DNA from: Micromonospora humi
Lineage (GTDB): Bacteria > Actinomycetota > Actinomycetes > Mycobacteriales > Micromonosporaceae
DNA: 64,000 nt
NCBI RefSeq assembly: GCF_900090105.1
Contig: NZ_FMDM01000001.1
Span: 62,001-126,000 of the forward strand
Direction of reading: 5' to 3'
Each line of letters opens with the position of its first letter. The first letter of the stretch is position 1. This document shows, in pieces, positions 47,690 through 58,865 of the stretch. Below the pieces are notes generated by a model, which saw only the letters and a list, made by a program, of their open reading frames with translations, did no database searches and was not told where the DNA came from. Both the position numbers and the translations under genes were made by a program.

Positions 47690-49345
47690 TCACACCCGGC
47701 TCCACCGCTGGTTGGTGTTGCCGTGGCAGGTCCAGAGGACCACCCGGGTGCCGTTGGCGGTGCCGGCGCCCTCGACGTCCAGGCACAGGGTCGGGAAGCG
47801 GCCGTTGCTCACCGTGCCGTTGCCGTTGAACGTCCACTGCTGGTTGGTGCCGCTGTTGCAGTCCCAGATCTGCACCCGGGTGCCCGCGGTCGCGCCGGTC
47901 GGCACGTCCAGGCACTTGCCGAGCACCTGGAGCGTCTGGCCGCTGGCGGTGAACTGCTGGTTGGGGTTGCCGTGACAGTCCCAGATCAGCGTGCCGGTGC
48001 CGTTGGCGGTGCCGCCGTTGTCGACGTCGAGGCAGCGGCCGGCCGACTCGCTGCGCAGCCGGAACGTGGTCGGCGTGGGCGGCGGGGTGGTGGTGCCGCC
48101 GCCGCTGACCCGGTAGACCACCGTGCCGTGCGCGGGCACGCTGGCGGAGATGGCGCCGGTGCTGGTGGAGGTGGCGTCGGTCCACGCGTCGCGCAGCGTG
48201 AACGAGCTGCCGCTCTTGCCCACCGCCGCCGCCGTGGTGGAGACCGTGGTGGTGGCGCTGCCCTGGTTGAACAGCGCGACCGCCACGTCGCCGTTGGCCA
48301 GCGGCTTGGCCAGCACGCGGCGGGTGCCGTCGAACGAGACCTGGCTCGCCTGCCGGGCGAGCGGGTCCTGGCTGATGCCGATGAGGTTGGCGTTCTTCAG
48401 GATCGTCTGGGTGGCCGCGTTCATGGAGCGCAGGTCGTTGCCGGCGATGAGCGGGGAGGCCATGACCGCCCACAGCGCGAAGTGGCTGCGCATCTCGGTG
48501 TCGGTCATGCCGCCGCGGCCGACCTCCAACATGTCCATGTCGTTGAACGCGCCGGGCTTCGCCCGCCCGGCCAGCGGCACGGTGACGTCGACGATGTTCT
48601 GGATGCCCATCGGGTAGCCGTTGGTCTGGCCGCTGTTCCAGGTGTTGGTGATGTCCTCGGTGGTGCGCCACATGTTCGCCACGTCGCCCCAGTCACGCTG
48701 CGGGCCGGTCTTGGAGTGGACGCTGTTCGAGTTGATGCTGTAGACGATCGGTCGACCGGCGGCGGCGAGCGCGTCGCGCATGATGGCGAACACGCGGACC
48801 TGGTCGTCGATGCTGCCGCTGGGCGAGCACCAGTCGTACTTGAGGTAGTCGACCCCCCAGGCGGCGAACTGCCGGGCGTCCTGGGCCTCGTGCCCCTGGG
48901 CCCCGGTGGCGCCGGGATAGCTGTTGAAGTACTGCGCGCACGTCTTGTCCAACGGGCCCTGGTAGATGCCGAACTTCAGCCCCCGGGCGTGGATGTAGTC
49001 GCCGAGCGCCTTCATGCCCGACGGGAAGCGGCTCGGGTCGCCCTGCAGGTTCCCCGCGGAGTCCCGGTTCGGGTTCATCCAGCAGTCGTCGACGACGACG
49101 TACTGGTAGCCGGCGTCGCGCATGCCGGAGCTGACCATCGCGTCGGTCATCTGCCGGATGAGCGTCTCGTTGATGTTGCAGCCGAACGTGTTCCAACTGT
49201 TCCAGCCCATCGGCGGTGTGCGGGCGACACCGTTGTCGAGCGCCCGCGCCGGCTGCGGGCCGACGGCCCCACCGACGACGGTGGCGGCGAGCGCGACCGC
49301 CGCGACGCCCAGGGCGGCCAACAGCCGTCGTGTTCTTCTGCGCAC
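47690..49345 (-). CDS. Secreted GH27 alpha-galactosidase with RICIN module
   Basis: A 551-residue enzyme. The signal peptide (VRRRTRRLLAALG...PARA) is followed by a GH27 barrel with GWNSWNTFGC, KYDWC (nucleophile Asp171) and NDMDML (acid/base near 271). A C-terminal three-repeat RICIN domain (about the last 125 residues: CLDVDN..., CLDVPTG..., CLDVEGAG...) follows the Pro/Thr linker. GH27 proteins include alpha-galactosidases and beta-L-arabinopyranosidases. The arabinose island makes the second activity worth testing. GTG at 49345 follows GAGGAGG. Confidence 0.93.
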   Translation of the reverse strand: MRRRTRRLLAALGVAAVALAATVVGGAVGPQPARALDNGVARTPPMGWNSWNTFGCNINETLIRQMTDAMVSSGMRDAGYQYVVVDDCWMNPNRDSAGNLQGDPSRFPSGMKALGDYIHARGLKFGIYQGPLDKTCAQYFNSYPGATGAQGHEAQDARQFAAWGVDYLKYDWCSPSGSIDDQVRVFAIMRDALAAAGRPIVYSINSNSVHSKTGPQRDWGDVANMWRTTEDITNTWNSGQTNGYPMGIQNIVDVTVPLAGRAKPGAFNDMDMLEVGRGGMTDTEMRSHFALWAVMASPLIAGNDLRSMNAATQTILKNANLIGISQDPLARQASQVSFDGTRRVLAKPLANGDVAVALFNQGSATTTVSTTAAAVGKSGSSFTLRDAWTDATSTSTGAISASVPAHGTVVYRVSGGGTTTPPPTPTTFRLRSESAGRCLDVDNGGTANGTGTLIWDCHGNPNQQFTASGQTLQVLGKCLDVPTGATAGTRVQIWDCNSGTNQQWTFNGNGTVSNGRFPTLCLDVEGAGTANGTRVVLWTCHGNTNQRWSRV

Positions 49346-49583
49346 AGGTCCTCCTCGGTTGACGGGCGCGGACGGGCGCCCGGCGGGAGCGGCCACTCGC
49401 GGCGGCCCGCGTCACGGCGCCGGCGGGTCGCCGGGAGGCCGTGGCGTCGAAGGGGACCGGTGTACCGGCGGTGGCCGTTCGGGTGGTGGGTCGGCGGTGG
49501 CCGGGGACGCCGCCGGCCGTCGCCTCGCTGCCGTGCCGCCGGTGTCCGCCCGGGGACGTCCCGCCGGCATGGCGATGTCGCGG

Positions 49584-49612
49584 ATGTTATCGCTGACATC
49601 AAACTGTGTAAA
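49584..49612 (-). promoter_or_regulatory. GH27 promoter with arabinose-type operator
   Basis: Minus-strand TTTACA (49607-49612) and TAACAT (49584-49589), 17-nt spacer. The operator, read on the plus strand, is TGTTATCGCTGACA (49585-49598) and covers the -10. Confidence 0.72.
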
Positions 49613-49776
49613 TAGCTTGGCGACCCTCCCGGAGGCCCTCGGCGGGCCCGGCGGGCGATCCGCCCTGGAGGAAACAGGCCGTTGAGAGGCCGTGTGTCGG
49701 CCTGGGAGGCAACGGTTCGAGCCGACGGTACGGGCGGTGCGACCTGACCTCGCAGTGATCTCATTAAGGCATAAAT

Positions 49777-49790
49777 TGTTGTCGCTAACA
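49777..49790. promoter_or_regulatory. Auxiliary arabinose-type operator
   Basis: TGTTGTCGCTAACA lies 172 bp from the araB operator and 192 bp from the GH27 operator and has no promoter of its own. It may be a loop partner. Confidence 0.65.
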
Positions 49791-49934
49791 CCGAGGCGTC
49801 CCGGCCCGCTGCGCCGCGATGTCGGCACCGCCGGACGACCTCCGGCGGGATGCCGCCGGGCCGGTCCGGACGCGGGCGCCGACGGTCCTCGGAATGCGCG
49901 GGTCCTCGTTACGCAGCCGTTGCGCTCAGGTGTC

Positions 49935-49963
49935 TTGACGGATGTATATGTGAGCGCTAACAC
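49935..49963 (+). promoter_or_regulatory. araB promoter with arabinose-type operator
   Basis: TTGACG (49935-49940) and TAACAC (49958-49963) with a 17-nt spacer. Operator TGTGAGCGCTAACA (49949-49962) covers the -10. The mRNA should start near 49970. Confidence 0.78.
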
Positions 49964-49990
49964 TAACTCCGTGACACGGGAGAGGTGCAG

Positions 49991-51673
49991 ATGAGCGAGG
50001 TGGAGGGACCCGACCGCTACGTGGTCGGGGTCGATTTCGGCACGTTGTCCGGGCGGGCGCTCGTGGTGCGGGTCCGCGACGGTGCCGAGGTCGGCACCGC
50101 GGTGCACGAGTACCGGCACGGGGTGATCGAGACGGTCCTGCCCGACGGCGGCCCGTCGCTGCCCCCGGACTGGGCGTTGCAGGACCCCGACGACTACCGC
50201 GACGTGCTGCGCGAGGCGGTGCCCGCCGCGCTGGCCGCGGCCGGGGTGGACCCGACCGCGGTGATCGGGATCGGCACCGACTTCACCGCCTGCACCGTGC
50301 TGCCCACGCTCGCCGACGGCACCCCGCTGTGCGAGCTGCCCGAGCTGCGTCGCCGGCCGCACGCCTGGGTCAAGCTGTGGAAGCACCACGCCGCGCAGCC
50401 GCAGGCCGACCGGATCAACGCGCTCGCGCACGAGCGCGGTGAGCCCTGGATCGGCCGCTACGGCGGCAAGATCTCCGCCGAGTGGCAGTTCGCCAAGGGG
50501 CTGCAGATGCTGGCCGAGGACCCGGAGGTCTACCGGCGGGCCGAGCGCTTCGTCGAGGCCGCCGACTGGATCGTCTGGGAGCTCTGCGGCGCCGAGACCC
50601 GCAACGCCTGCACCGCCGGCTACAAGGGCATCCGCCAGGACGGCCGGTACCCGTCGGCCGACTACCTGGCCGCGCTGGACCCCGGCTTCACCGACTTCGT
50701 GGCCAAGCTGGACGGCCCGCTGCTGCCGTTGGGTGCCCGCGCCGGTGTGCTCGGCGCCCGCGCCGCGGCCTGGACCGGCCTGCCCGAGGGCATCGCGGTC
50801 GCGGTCGGCAACGTCGACGCGCACGTCACCGCCGCCGCGGCCCAGGCGCTGCGCCCGGGGCGGCTGGTGGCGATCATGGGCACCTCGACCTGCCACGTGC
50901 TCAACGGCACGCACCCCGCCGAGGTGCCCGGCATGTGCGGCGTGGTCGACGGCGGCATCAGCCCGGGCGCCTGGGGCTACGAGGCCGGGCAGAGCGGCGT
51001 CGGCGACATCTTCGGCTGGTTCGTGCGGCACGGCGCGCCGGCCGGCCTCGACTCGCACGAACGGCTCACCGAGCTGGCCGCCGCCCAGCCGGTCGGCGCG
51101 CACGGGCTGGTGGCGCTGGACTGGTGGAACGGCAACCGCTCCCTGCTGGTCAACCACGACCTCAGCGGGCTCGTCGTCGGGCTGACGCTCGCCACCCGGC
51201 CGCCGGACGTCTACCGCGCGCTGCTGGAGGCCACCGCGTACGGCACCCGCATGATCGTCGAGGCGTTCGCCGAGGCGGGCGTGCCGGTCGACGACCTGGT
51301 GGTGGCCGGCGGGCTCACCTCGAACCGGCTGCTGATGCAGATCTACGCCGACGTCACCGACCGACCGCTGGGCATCATCGGCTCGGCGCAGGGCCCGGCG
51401 CTCGGCTCGGCCATCCACGCGGCCGTCGCCGCCGGGGCCTACCCGACGGTGCACGAGGCGTCGGCGGCCATGGGGCGGGTGGACGAGGGCGTCTACCGGC
51501 CGATCCCGGAGAACGTGCGGGCGTACGACGCGCTCTACGCCGAGTACCGGGCGCTGCACGACCACTTCGGCCGCGGCGCGAACGACGTCATGCTGCGCCT
51601 GCGGGCGATCCGGAACGCGGCGGTCGACGCCGCCGCCGAGCGGACCGCCTCGACCCTGGAGGTGGTCGGATGA
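49991..51673 (+). CDS. araB: L-ribulokinase
   Basis: A 560-residue FGGY-family kinase that phosphorylates L-ribulose to L-ribulose 5-phosphate with ATP. VVGVDFGTLSGRALVV opens the N-lobe, WVKLWKHH and GKISAEW(Q) are diagnostic for AraB, and MGTSTCHVL marks the C-lobe with the VVAGGLTSN ATP-site region. Length matches the family (about 560). ATG at 49991 follows GGGAGAGG. First gene of the araB-araD-ytfQRT-yjfF-araA operon. Confidence 0.95.
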   Translation: MSEVEGPDRYVVGVDFGTLSGRALVVRVRDGAEVGTAVHEYRHGVIETVLPDGGPSLPPDWALQDPDDYRDVLREAVPAALAAAGVDPTAVIGIGTDFTACTVLPTLADGTPLCELPELRRRPHAWVKLWKHHAAQPQADRINALAHERGEPWIGRYGGKISAEWQFAKGLQMLAEDPEVYRRAERFVEAADWIVWELCGAETRNACTAGYKGIRQDGRYPSADYLAALDPGFTDFVAKLDGPLLPLGARAGVLGARAAAWTGLPEGIAVAVGNVDAHVTAAAAQALRPGRLVAIMGTSTCHVLNGTHPAEVPGMCGVVDGGISPGAWGYEAGQSGVGDIFGWFVRHGAPAGLDSHERLTELAAAQPVGAHGLVALDWWNGNRSLLVNHDLSGLVVGLTLATRPPDVYRALLEATAYGTRMIVEAFAEAGVPVDDLVVAGGLTSNRLLMQIYADVTDRPLGIIGSAQGPALGSAIHAAVAAGAYPTVHEASAAMGRVDEGVYRPIPENVRAYDALYAEYRALHDHFGRGANDVMLRLRAIRNAAVDAAAERTASTLEVVG

Positions 51674-52341
51674 ACACCGAGATCGCCGTGCTCCGCGAGA
51701 CCGTCGCCCGCCTGCACCGCGAACTGACCCGCTACGACCTGGTGGCCTGGACGTCCGGCAACGTCTCGGCGCGCGTCCCGGGGCAGGACCTCATGGTGAT
51801 CAAGCCGAGCGGGGTGGACTACGACGACCTGACCGCCGACACCATGGTGGTCTGCGACCTGAACGGCGTGGTGGTCGACGGCGGCGGCTCGCCGTCCAGC
51901 GACACCGCCGCGCACGCCTACGTCTACCGCGCGATGCCCGAGGTCGGCGGCGTCGTGCACACGCACAGCGGCTACGCCACGGCCTGGGCGGCCCGGGGCG
52001 AGGCGATCCCGTGCTGGCTGACCGCCCAGGCCGACGAGTTCGGCGGGGAGATCCCGATCGGGCCGTTCGCGCTGATCGGCGGCGACGACATCGGCAAGGG
52101 CATCGTCAGCACGCTGTCCGGGCACCGCTCGCCGGCGGTGCTCATGCGCAACCACGGCGTGTTCACCATCGGCAGGGACGCCCGCGCGGCGGTCAAGGCC
52201 GCGGTGATGTGCGAGGACGTCGCGCGCACCGCGCACCTGGCCCGCGCGCTCGGGCAACCGCTGCCGATCGCGCCGGCCGACGTCGACGCGCTGCACGACC
52301 GCTACCAGAACGTGTACGGCCAACGCCCGTCGAGCGGCTGA
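51670..52341 (+). CDS. araD: L-ribulose-5-phosphate 4-epimerase
   Basis: A 223-residue class II aldolase-fold epimerase that makes D-xylulose 5-phosphate. TSGNVSARV, IKPSGVDY and the zinc ligands in HTHSGYA are visible, with RNHGVF near 160. It overlaps araB by 4 nt (ATGA), so stoichiometric coexpression is expected. The end is followed by 93 bp, then the sugar-binding protein gene. Confidence 0.95.
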   Translation: MNTEIAVLRETVARLHRELTRYDLVAWTSGNVSARVPGQDLMVIKPSGVDYDDLTADTMVVCDLNGVVVDGGGSPSSDTAAHAYVYRAMPEVGGVVHTHSGYATAWAARGEAIPCWLTAQADEFGGEIPIGPFALIGGDDIGKGIVSTLSGHRSPAVLMRNHGVFTIGRDARAAVKAAVMCEDVARTAHLARALGQPLPIAPADVDALHDRYQNVYGQRPSSG

Positions 52342-52434
52342 CACCGACCCGCACCACCTCATCCCCACCACCACAACCGGTCGCCCCGGCCCCGCCGGTC
52401 GCGCGCCCGGATCACCCCACCCCGAGGAGATTCG

Positions 52435-53433
52435 ATGAGAACCAGGAGTACGGCACGGACGGTCGTCGCGGCCCTGGCCGGCGTGCTGCTCGCCGCCGGC
52501 ATGGCCGCCTGCGGCAACAGCGACACCGGCGGCGATTCCGGCGGCGGCGGCAACGACAAGCTCGTCCTGGGCTTCTCCCAGGTCGGCGCGGAGAGCGGCT
52601 GGCGTACCGCCAACACCACCTCGATCAAGGAGGCGGCGGGCGAGGCCGGCGTCGAGCTGAAGTTCGACGACGCGCAGCAGAAGCAGGAGAACCAGATCAA
52701 GGCGATCCGGAACTTCATCCAGCAGAAGGTCGACGTGATCGCCTTCTCGCCGGTGGTGGAGTCCGGCTGGGACACCGTGCTCAAGGAGGCCAAGGACGCC
52801 AAGATCCCGGTGATCCTGACCGACCGCGCGGTCGACTCGGCCGACAAGTCGCTCTACAAGACGTTCCTCGGCTCCGACTTCAAGAAGGAGGGCCGGCTCG
52901 CCGGCGAGTGGCTGGTGGAGCAGAAGAAGGCGGCCACCGGCCCGGTCAACATCGTCGAGCTGCAGGGCACGACCGGCTCGGCCCCGGCGAACGACCGCAA
53001 GGCGGGCTTCGGCGAGGCGATCGCGGCCAACCCGAACCTGAAGATCATCGCGTCGCAGTCCGGTGACTTCACCCGGGCCGGCGGCAAGCAGGTGATGGAG
53101 CAGTTCCTGAAGGCCAACCCGAAGATCGACGTGCTCTTCGCGCACAACGACGACATGGGGCTGGGCGCGCTCGAGGCGATCACCGCGGCCGGCAAGGTGC
53201 CCGGCAAGGACATCACCATCATCACCGTCGACGCGGTGAAGGACGGCATGCAGGCGCTCGCGGACGGCAAGTTCAACTTCATCGCGGAGTGCAGCCCGCT
53301 GCTCGGCCCGCAGCTGATGGACCTGGCGAAGAAGGTCAAGGCCGGCGAGGAGGTGCCGGCCCGGATCGAGACCGAGGAGACCACCTTCACGCAGGAGACG
53401 GCCAAGGAGGCACTGCCCAACCGCAAGTACTGA
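52435..53433 (+). CDS. ytfQ: YtfQ-type furanose-binding lipoprotein
   Basis: A 332-residue binding protein with lipobox GMAACG. GFSQVGAESGWRTANTTSIK is the YtfQ hallmark, and TDRAVDS and FAHNDDMGLGALEAI fit the family. E. coli YtfQ binds galactofuranose; actinomycete homologues in ara operons more likely bind arabinofuranose or arabinose, an inference from position. ATG at 52435 follows GAGGAG. The hairpin at 53441-53473 after its stop mirrors the one after chvE. Confidence 0.92.
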   Translation: MRTRSTARTVVAALAGVLLAAGMAACGNSDTGGDSGGGGNDKLVLGFSQVGAESGWRTANTTSIKEAAGEAGVELKFDDAQQKQENQIKAIRNFIQQKVDVIAFSPVVESGWDTVLKEAKDAKIPVILTDRAVDSADKSLYKTFLGSDFKKEGRLAGEWLVEQKKAATGPVNIVELQGTTGSAPANDRKAGFGEAIAANPNLKIIASQSGDFTRAGGKQVMEQFLKANPKIDVLFAHNDDMGLGALEAITAAGKVPGKDITIITVDAVKDGMQALADGKFNFIAECSPLLGPQLMDLAKKVKAGEEVPARIETEETTFTQETAKEALPNRKY

Positions 53434-53440
53434 CCCACAC

Positions 53441-53473
53441 CGGGGGTCGCCGTCGCGCCGACGGCGGCCCCCG
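53441..53473. terminator. Intercistronic hairpin after ytfQ
   Basis: 14-bp arms with one mismatch (CGGGGGTCGCCGTC/GACGGCGGCCCCCG) around GCGCC. It lies in the 72-bp gap before the ATPase gene and likely favours the binding-protein mRNA. Confidence 0.7.
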
Positions 53474-53505
53474 TGCCACCACCGCTCAAGAAGAGGTCCG
53501 ATGGG

Positions 53506-55043
<1,538 letters not shown>

Positions 55044-55047
<4 letters not shown>

Positions 55048-56114
55048 ACACCGTCGCCGACCGCCTCCGTCCGCTGACCGGGCACCGGCTGTTCTGGCCG
55101 GCCCTGGTGCTCGTGGTGATGATCGCCGCGAACACCGTCTACCGGCCCGGCTTCCTCGCCGTCGAGGTCAAGAACGGTCACCTGTACGGCACGCCGGTCG
55201 ACATCCTCCGGTTGAGCGCGCCGCTGATCCTCGTCGCGCTCGGCATGACCCTGGTCATCGCCACCGGCGGCATCGACCTGTCCGTCGGCTCGCTCTGCGC
55301 CATCAGCGGCGCGATCGCGTGCCTGCACATCAGCGGCGCGGCCGACCAGAACAGCCCGGCCACGGTGGCGACCGCGTTGGCCCTGGCCTTCGGGGCCGCG
55401 CTCGTGCTCGGCGCGTGGAACGGGGTGCTGGTCGCCGTCATCGGCATCCAGCCCATCATCGCCACGCTGATCCTCATGGTGGCCGGCCGGGGCATCGCCC
55501 AGCTGGTCACGGAGGGGCAGATCATCACGATCAACTCCGGGCCGTACCGGGCGATCGGGCTGGGCAGCTTCCTGACGCTGCCGCTGGCCATCCTCATCGC
55601 GCTGGCCGCCGCGCTGCTGGTGGCCGCGTTCACCAGGCGCACCGCGCTCGGGCTGATCGTCGAGTCGGTCGGCGGCAACGCCGAGGCCAGCCGGCTGGCC
55701 GGCATCCGGTCGCGTCGCGTCGTCTTCCTCGTCTACGTGGTCAGCGCCGCCTGCGCCGCGCTGGCCGGCTTCATGGTCACCGCGAACGTGTCGAGCGCCG
55801 ACGGCAACGCGGCCGGGCTGTGGATCGAGCTGGACGCGATCCTCGCGGTGGTGATCGGCGGGACGTCGCTGGCCGGCGGCCGGTTCTCGCTCAGCGGCAC
55901 GGTCCTGGGCGCGCTGATCATCCAGACCCTGACCACCACGGTGTACGCCATGAACATCTCGCCGCAGACGTCCTTGCTGTTCAAGGCCGTCGTCGTGATC
56001 GCCGTCTGCCTGGTGCAGGCCCCGGCGTTCCGGGCCCGGTTCCGTCGCCGCCGACGCGGCGTCGAGCCCGGTCCGGCGGCGCCGCAGCGGGAGAAGGAGC
56101 AGGTCCCGGCATGA
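55044..56114 (+). CDS. ytfT: YtfT-type ABC transporter permease
   Basis: A 356-residue permease of about eight to ten membrane segments. It has the family signature [17 protein letters not shown] near 73-90 and GLIVESVGGNAEASRLAG. The YtfQRT-YjfF system uses two different permeases that presumably pair as a heterodimer. ATG overlaps the ytfR stop (ATGA) and its own end overlaps yjfF. Confidence 0.94.
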
Positions 56115-57103
56115 GCAGCACGTCGTTGTCCGCCGTCCGGTCCTGGCGGCCCAGCCTGCCCCGGCGGCACGTCCCGGTCCTGGCGACGCTCGCGCTGCTG
56201 CTGGTCATGTACGGCATCGGCGTGTCGCAGTACCGGGCGTTCTCCAACGTCCAGGTCGTCTTCAACGTCTTCATCGACAACGGCTTCCTGCTGGTGGTCG
56301 CGGTCGGCATGACGTTCGTGATCCTCACCGGTGGCATCGACCTGTCCGTCGGCTCGGTGGTCGCGATGACCGCGATGGTGTCGGCCGCCCTGCTCCGCGC
56401 CGGCCTGCCCGCCGCGCTGGTGCTCGTTGTCGCGCTGCTCATCGGTCCGACGCTCGGGTTCCTGATGGGCTGCGCGATCCACTTTTTCGAGATCCAGCCG
56501 TTCATCGTCACGCTCGCCGGCATGTTCTTCGCCCGTGGCATGTGCACGTTCATCAGCGACTCCTCGATCTCCATCACCGACGGTTTCTGGACCGGCATGT
56601 CCCAGGAGCGCATCGGTGACCCGGCGGGGAACTTCGTGTCGATCAGCGTGCTGATCGCGTTCGCGGTGGTCCTGGTCGCCGCGTACGTGCTGGCGTACAC
56701 CCGGTTCGGCCGCAACGTCTACGCGGTCGGCGGCAACGCGCAGTCGGCGCTGCTGATGGGCCTGCCGGTGGCGCGGACCCGGATCGCCGTCTACACGATC
56801 AGCGGCCTGTGTTCGGCGATCGGCGGCATCCTGCTGTCGTTCTACACGCTCTCCGGCGCGCCGCTGATCGCCGTCGGGATGGAACTGGACGTGATCGCCG
56901 CGGTCGTCATCGGCGGCACGGTGCTCACCGGCGGGTCGGGCTACGTCTTCGGCACCGTGCTCGGGGTGCTGGTGCTGGGCGTGATCCAGACGCTGATCAC
57001 CTTCGACGGCAGCCTCAACTCCTGGTGGACCAAGATCGTGATCGGCGGGCTGCTCTTCGCGTTCATCCTCCTCCAGCGCCTCATCGGCATCCGGTTCAAG
57101 TGA
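56111..57103 (+). CDS. yjfF: YjfF-type ABC transporter permease
   Basis: A 330-residue second permease of the furanose system, with [18 protein letters not shown] near 77-94 and [19 protein letters not shown]. It overlaps ytfT by 4 nt. The gap to araA is 26 bp and has no promoter. Confidence 0.94.
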   Translation: MSSTSLSAVRSWRPSLPRRHVPVLATLALLLVMYGIGVSQYRAFSNVQVVFNVFIDNGFLLVVAVGMTFVILTGGIDLSVGSVVAMTAMVSAALLRAGLPAALVLVVALLIGPTLGFLMGCAIHFFEIQPFIVTLAGMFFARGMCTFISDSSISITDGFWTGMSQERIGDPAGNFVSISVLIAFAVVLVAAYVLAYTRFGRNVYAVGGNAQSALLMGLPVARTRIAVYTISGLCSAIGGILLSFYTLSGAPLIAVGMELDVIAAVVIGGTVLTGGSGYVFGTVLGVLVLGVIQTLITFDGSLNSWWTKIVIGGLLFAFILLQRLIGIRFK

Positions 57104-57129
57104 CGGCAACTAGCGCGGAAGGCAACAAC

Positions 57130-58632
57130 ATGGCACCTCATCCCCAGCCCGAGGTCTGGTTCCTCACCGGTAGCCAGGGCCTCTACGGCGAGGACACCCT
57201 GCGGCAGGTCGCCGACCAGTCCCGGCAGATCGCCGCCCGGCTGGACGAGTCGTCGGACATTCCGGTCCGGGTGGTCTGGAAGCCGGTCCTGACCTCCAGC
57301 ACGGACATCCTGGCGATCTGCCGGGACGCGGCAGTGCAGGGCGCGGTCGGGGTGATCGCCTGGATGCACACGTTCTCGCCGGCCAAGATGTGGATCGCCG
57401 GGCTGGACGCGCTGCAGACGCCGTTGCTGCACCTGCACACCCAGGCGAACGTGGCGCTGCCGTGGGACACCATCGACATGGACTTCATGAACCTGAACCA
57501 GGCCGCGCACGGCGACCGCGAGTTCGGCTACATCCAGACCCGCCTGGGGGTGGCCCGCAAGACCGTCGCCGGGCACGTCACCGACCCGCGGGTGGTCTCC
57601 CGGGTGGCGGCCTGGGCCCGTGCGGCGATCGGCTGGTCGTCGGTGCGGACGCTGCGCCTGGCCCGCTTCGGCGACAACATGCGCGACGTCGCGGTCACCG
57701 AGGGGGACAAGGTCGAGGCGGAGCTGCGCTTCGGCGTCTCGGTCAACACCTACGGCGTCAACGACCTGGTCGCGGTGGTCGACCAGGTCGCCGAGGCGCA
57801 GGTCGACGACCTGGTGAAGGAGTACGACGACACCTACCGGCTGGACGCCGCGCTGCGTGCCGGCGGCGACCGGCACGAGTCGCTGCGCTACGCCGCGCGC
57901 CAGGAGCTGGGGCTGCGGGCGTTCCTGGACGACGGCGGGTTCCGCGCGTTCACCACCAACTTCGAGGACCTCGGCGGGCTGCGCCAGCTCCCCGGCATCG
58001 CCGTGCAGCGGCTGATGGCCGACGGGTACGGGTTCGGCGGCGAGGGGGACTGGAAGACCTCGGTGCTGGTGCGCACGCTGAAGGCGATGGCGGTCGGCGT
58101 CGCGGGCGGCACGTCCTTCATGGAGGACTACACCTACGACCTGACGTTCGGTCACGAGCTGGTCCTCGGCGCGCACATGCTGGAGGTGTGCCCGAGCATC
58201 GCCGCCGACGTGCCGACCGCGGAGGTGCACCCGTTGGGCATCGGCGGGCGGGAGGATCCGGTCCGGCTGGTCTTCGACGCGGCGGCCGGCCCGGCCGTGG
58301 TGCTCGGCATGTCGGACCTGGGGGAGCGGTTCCGGCTGGTGGCCAACGTGGTCGACGTGGTGCCGCCGCCGCAGCCGTTGCGCCGGCTGCCGGTGGCCCG
58401 GGCGGTCTGGCGGCCCCGCCCCGACCTGCCCGGGTCGGCGGAGGCGTGGATCACCGCGGGCGCTCCGCACCACACCGTGCTCTCCCAGGCGGTGGGCCTG
58501 GAGGAGCTGCGTGACCTGGCCGCGATGACGCGTACCGAGCTGGCGGTCATCGACGGCGACACCGTGCCGCACCGGTTCGCCGACGAACTGCGCTGGAACC
58601 AGGCGTACCACCGGCTCGCGCGCGGGTTCTGA
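57130..58632 (+). CDS. araA: L-arabinose isomerase
   Basis: A 500-residue manganese-dependent isomerase of L-arabinose to L-ribulose. [16 protein letters not shown] opens the protein. [27 protein letters not shown] is the AraA substrate region (short parts: [12 protein letters not shown]). [17 protein letters not shown] and the late [20 protein letters not shown] (quoted as [14 protein letters not shown]) hold metal ligands. ATG at 57130 follows GGAAGG. It closes the ara operon before a strong terminator, unlike E. coli, where araA lies in the middle. Confidence 0.97.
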   Translation: MAPHPQPEVWFLTGSQGLYGEDTLRQVADQSRQIAARLDESSDIPVRVVWKPVLTSSTDILAICRDAAVQGAVGVIAWMHTFSPAKMWIAGLDALQTPLLHLHTQANVALPWDTIDMDFMNLNQAAHGDREFGYIQTRLGVARKTVAGHVTDPRVVSRVAAWARAAIGWSSVRTLRLARFGDNMRDVAVTEGDKVEAELRFGVSVNTYGVNDLVAVVDQVAEAQVDDLVKEYDDTYRLDAALRAGGDRHESLRYAARQELGLRAFLDDGGFRAFTTNFEDLGGLRQLPGIAVQRLMADGYGFGGEGDWKTSVLVRTLKAMAVGVAGGTSFMEDYTYDLTFGHELVLGAHMLEVCPSIAADVPTAEVHPLGIGGREDPVRLVFDAAAGPAVVLGMSDLGERFRLVANVVDVVPPPQPLRRLPVARAVWRPRPDLPGSAEAWITAGAPHHTVLSQAVGLEELRDLAAMTRTELAVIDGDTVPHRFADELRWNQAYHRLARGF

Positions 58633-58651
58633 CCGCGCGGACGCTCGTCAC

Positions 58652-58691
58652 GGGTGGCGTACCCCGGGCTCGCGCCGGGGGCACGCCACCC
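58652..58691. terminator. Terminator of the ara operon
   Basis: GGGTGGCGT and ACGCCACCC outer arms and CCCCGG/CCGGGG inner arms form a long hairpin starting 20 nt after araA. Confidence 0.8.
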
Positions 58692-58714
58692 GCTCGTGTC
58701 CGCGACGTTACGCC

Positions 58715-58743
58715 TTGACGAACCTCTTGTTATCGCTCACAGT
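58715..58743 (+). promoter_or_regulatory. GH43 promoter with arabinose-type operator
   Basis: TTGACG (58715-58720) and CACAGT (58738-58743), 17-nt spacer. Operator TGTTATCGCTCACA at 58728-58741. A stretch of 21 nt here is identical to the one at 40574-40594 upstream of the GH10 gene. Confidence 0.75.
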
Positions 58744-58840
58744 CGATGTGTCGGATTGCCGGCAGCTTCCGCGGGCCGTTCCGGGCCGGACCGCCGTCGT
58801 GGCTGCCACCAGGCTCCGATTCCCCTCGGGCAGGGACGAC

Positions 58841-58854
58841 TGTTAACGATCACA
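58841..58854. promoter_or_regulatory. Second operator before the GH43 gene
   Basis: TGTTAACGATCACA lies just before the ribosome-binding site GAGGAGG and the start at 58866, 113 bp downstream of the first operator, where it may act as a roadblock or loop partner. Confidence 0.62.
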
Positions 58855-58865
58855 TGAGGAGGGTC

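Larger units (their letters stand above)
49346..49990. other. 645-bp divergent control region between the GH27 gene and araB
   Basis: No gene is supported. It carries three arabinose-type operators (49585-49598, 49777-49790, 49949-49962), a GH27 promoter on the minus strand and the araB promoter on the plus strand. An AT-richer patch is present around 49750-49790. The 80 bp next to the GH27 start are GC-rich with no signals. Confidence 0.7.
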
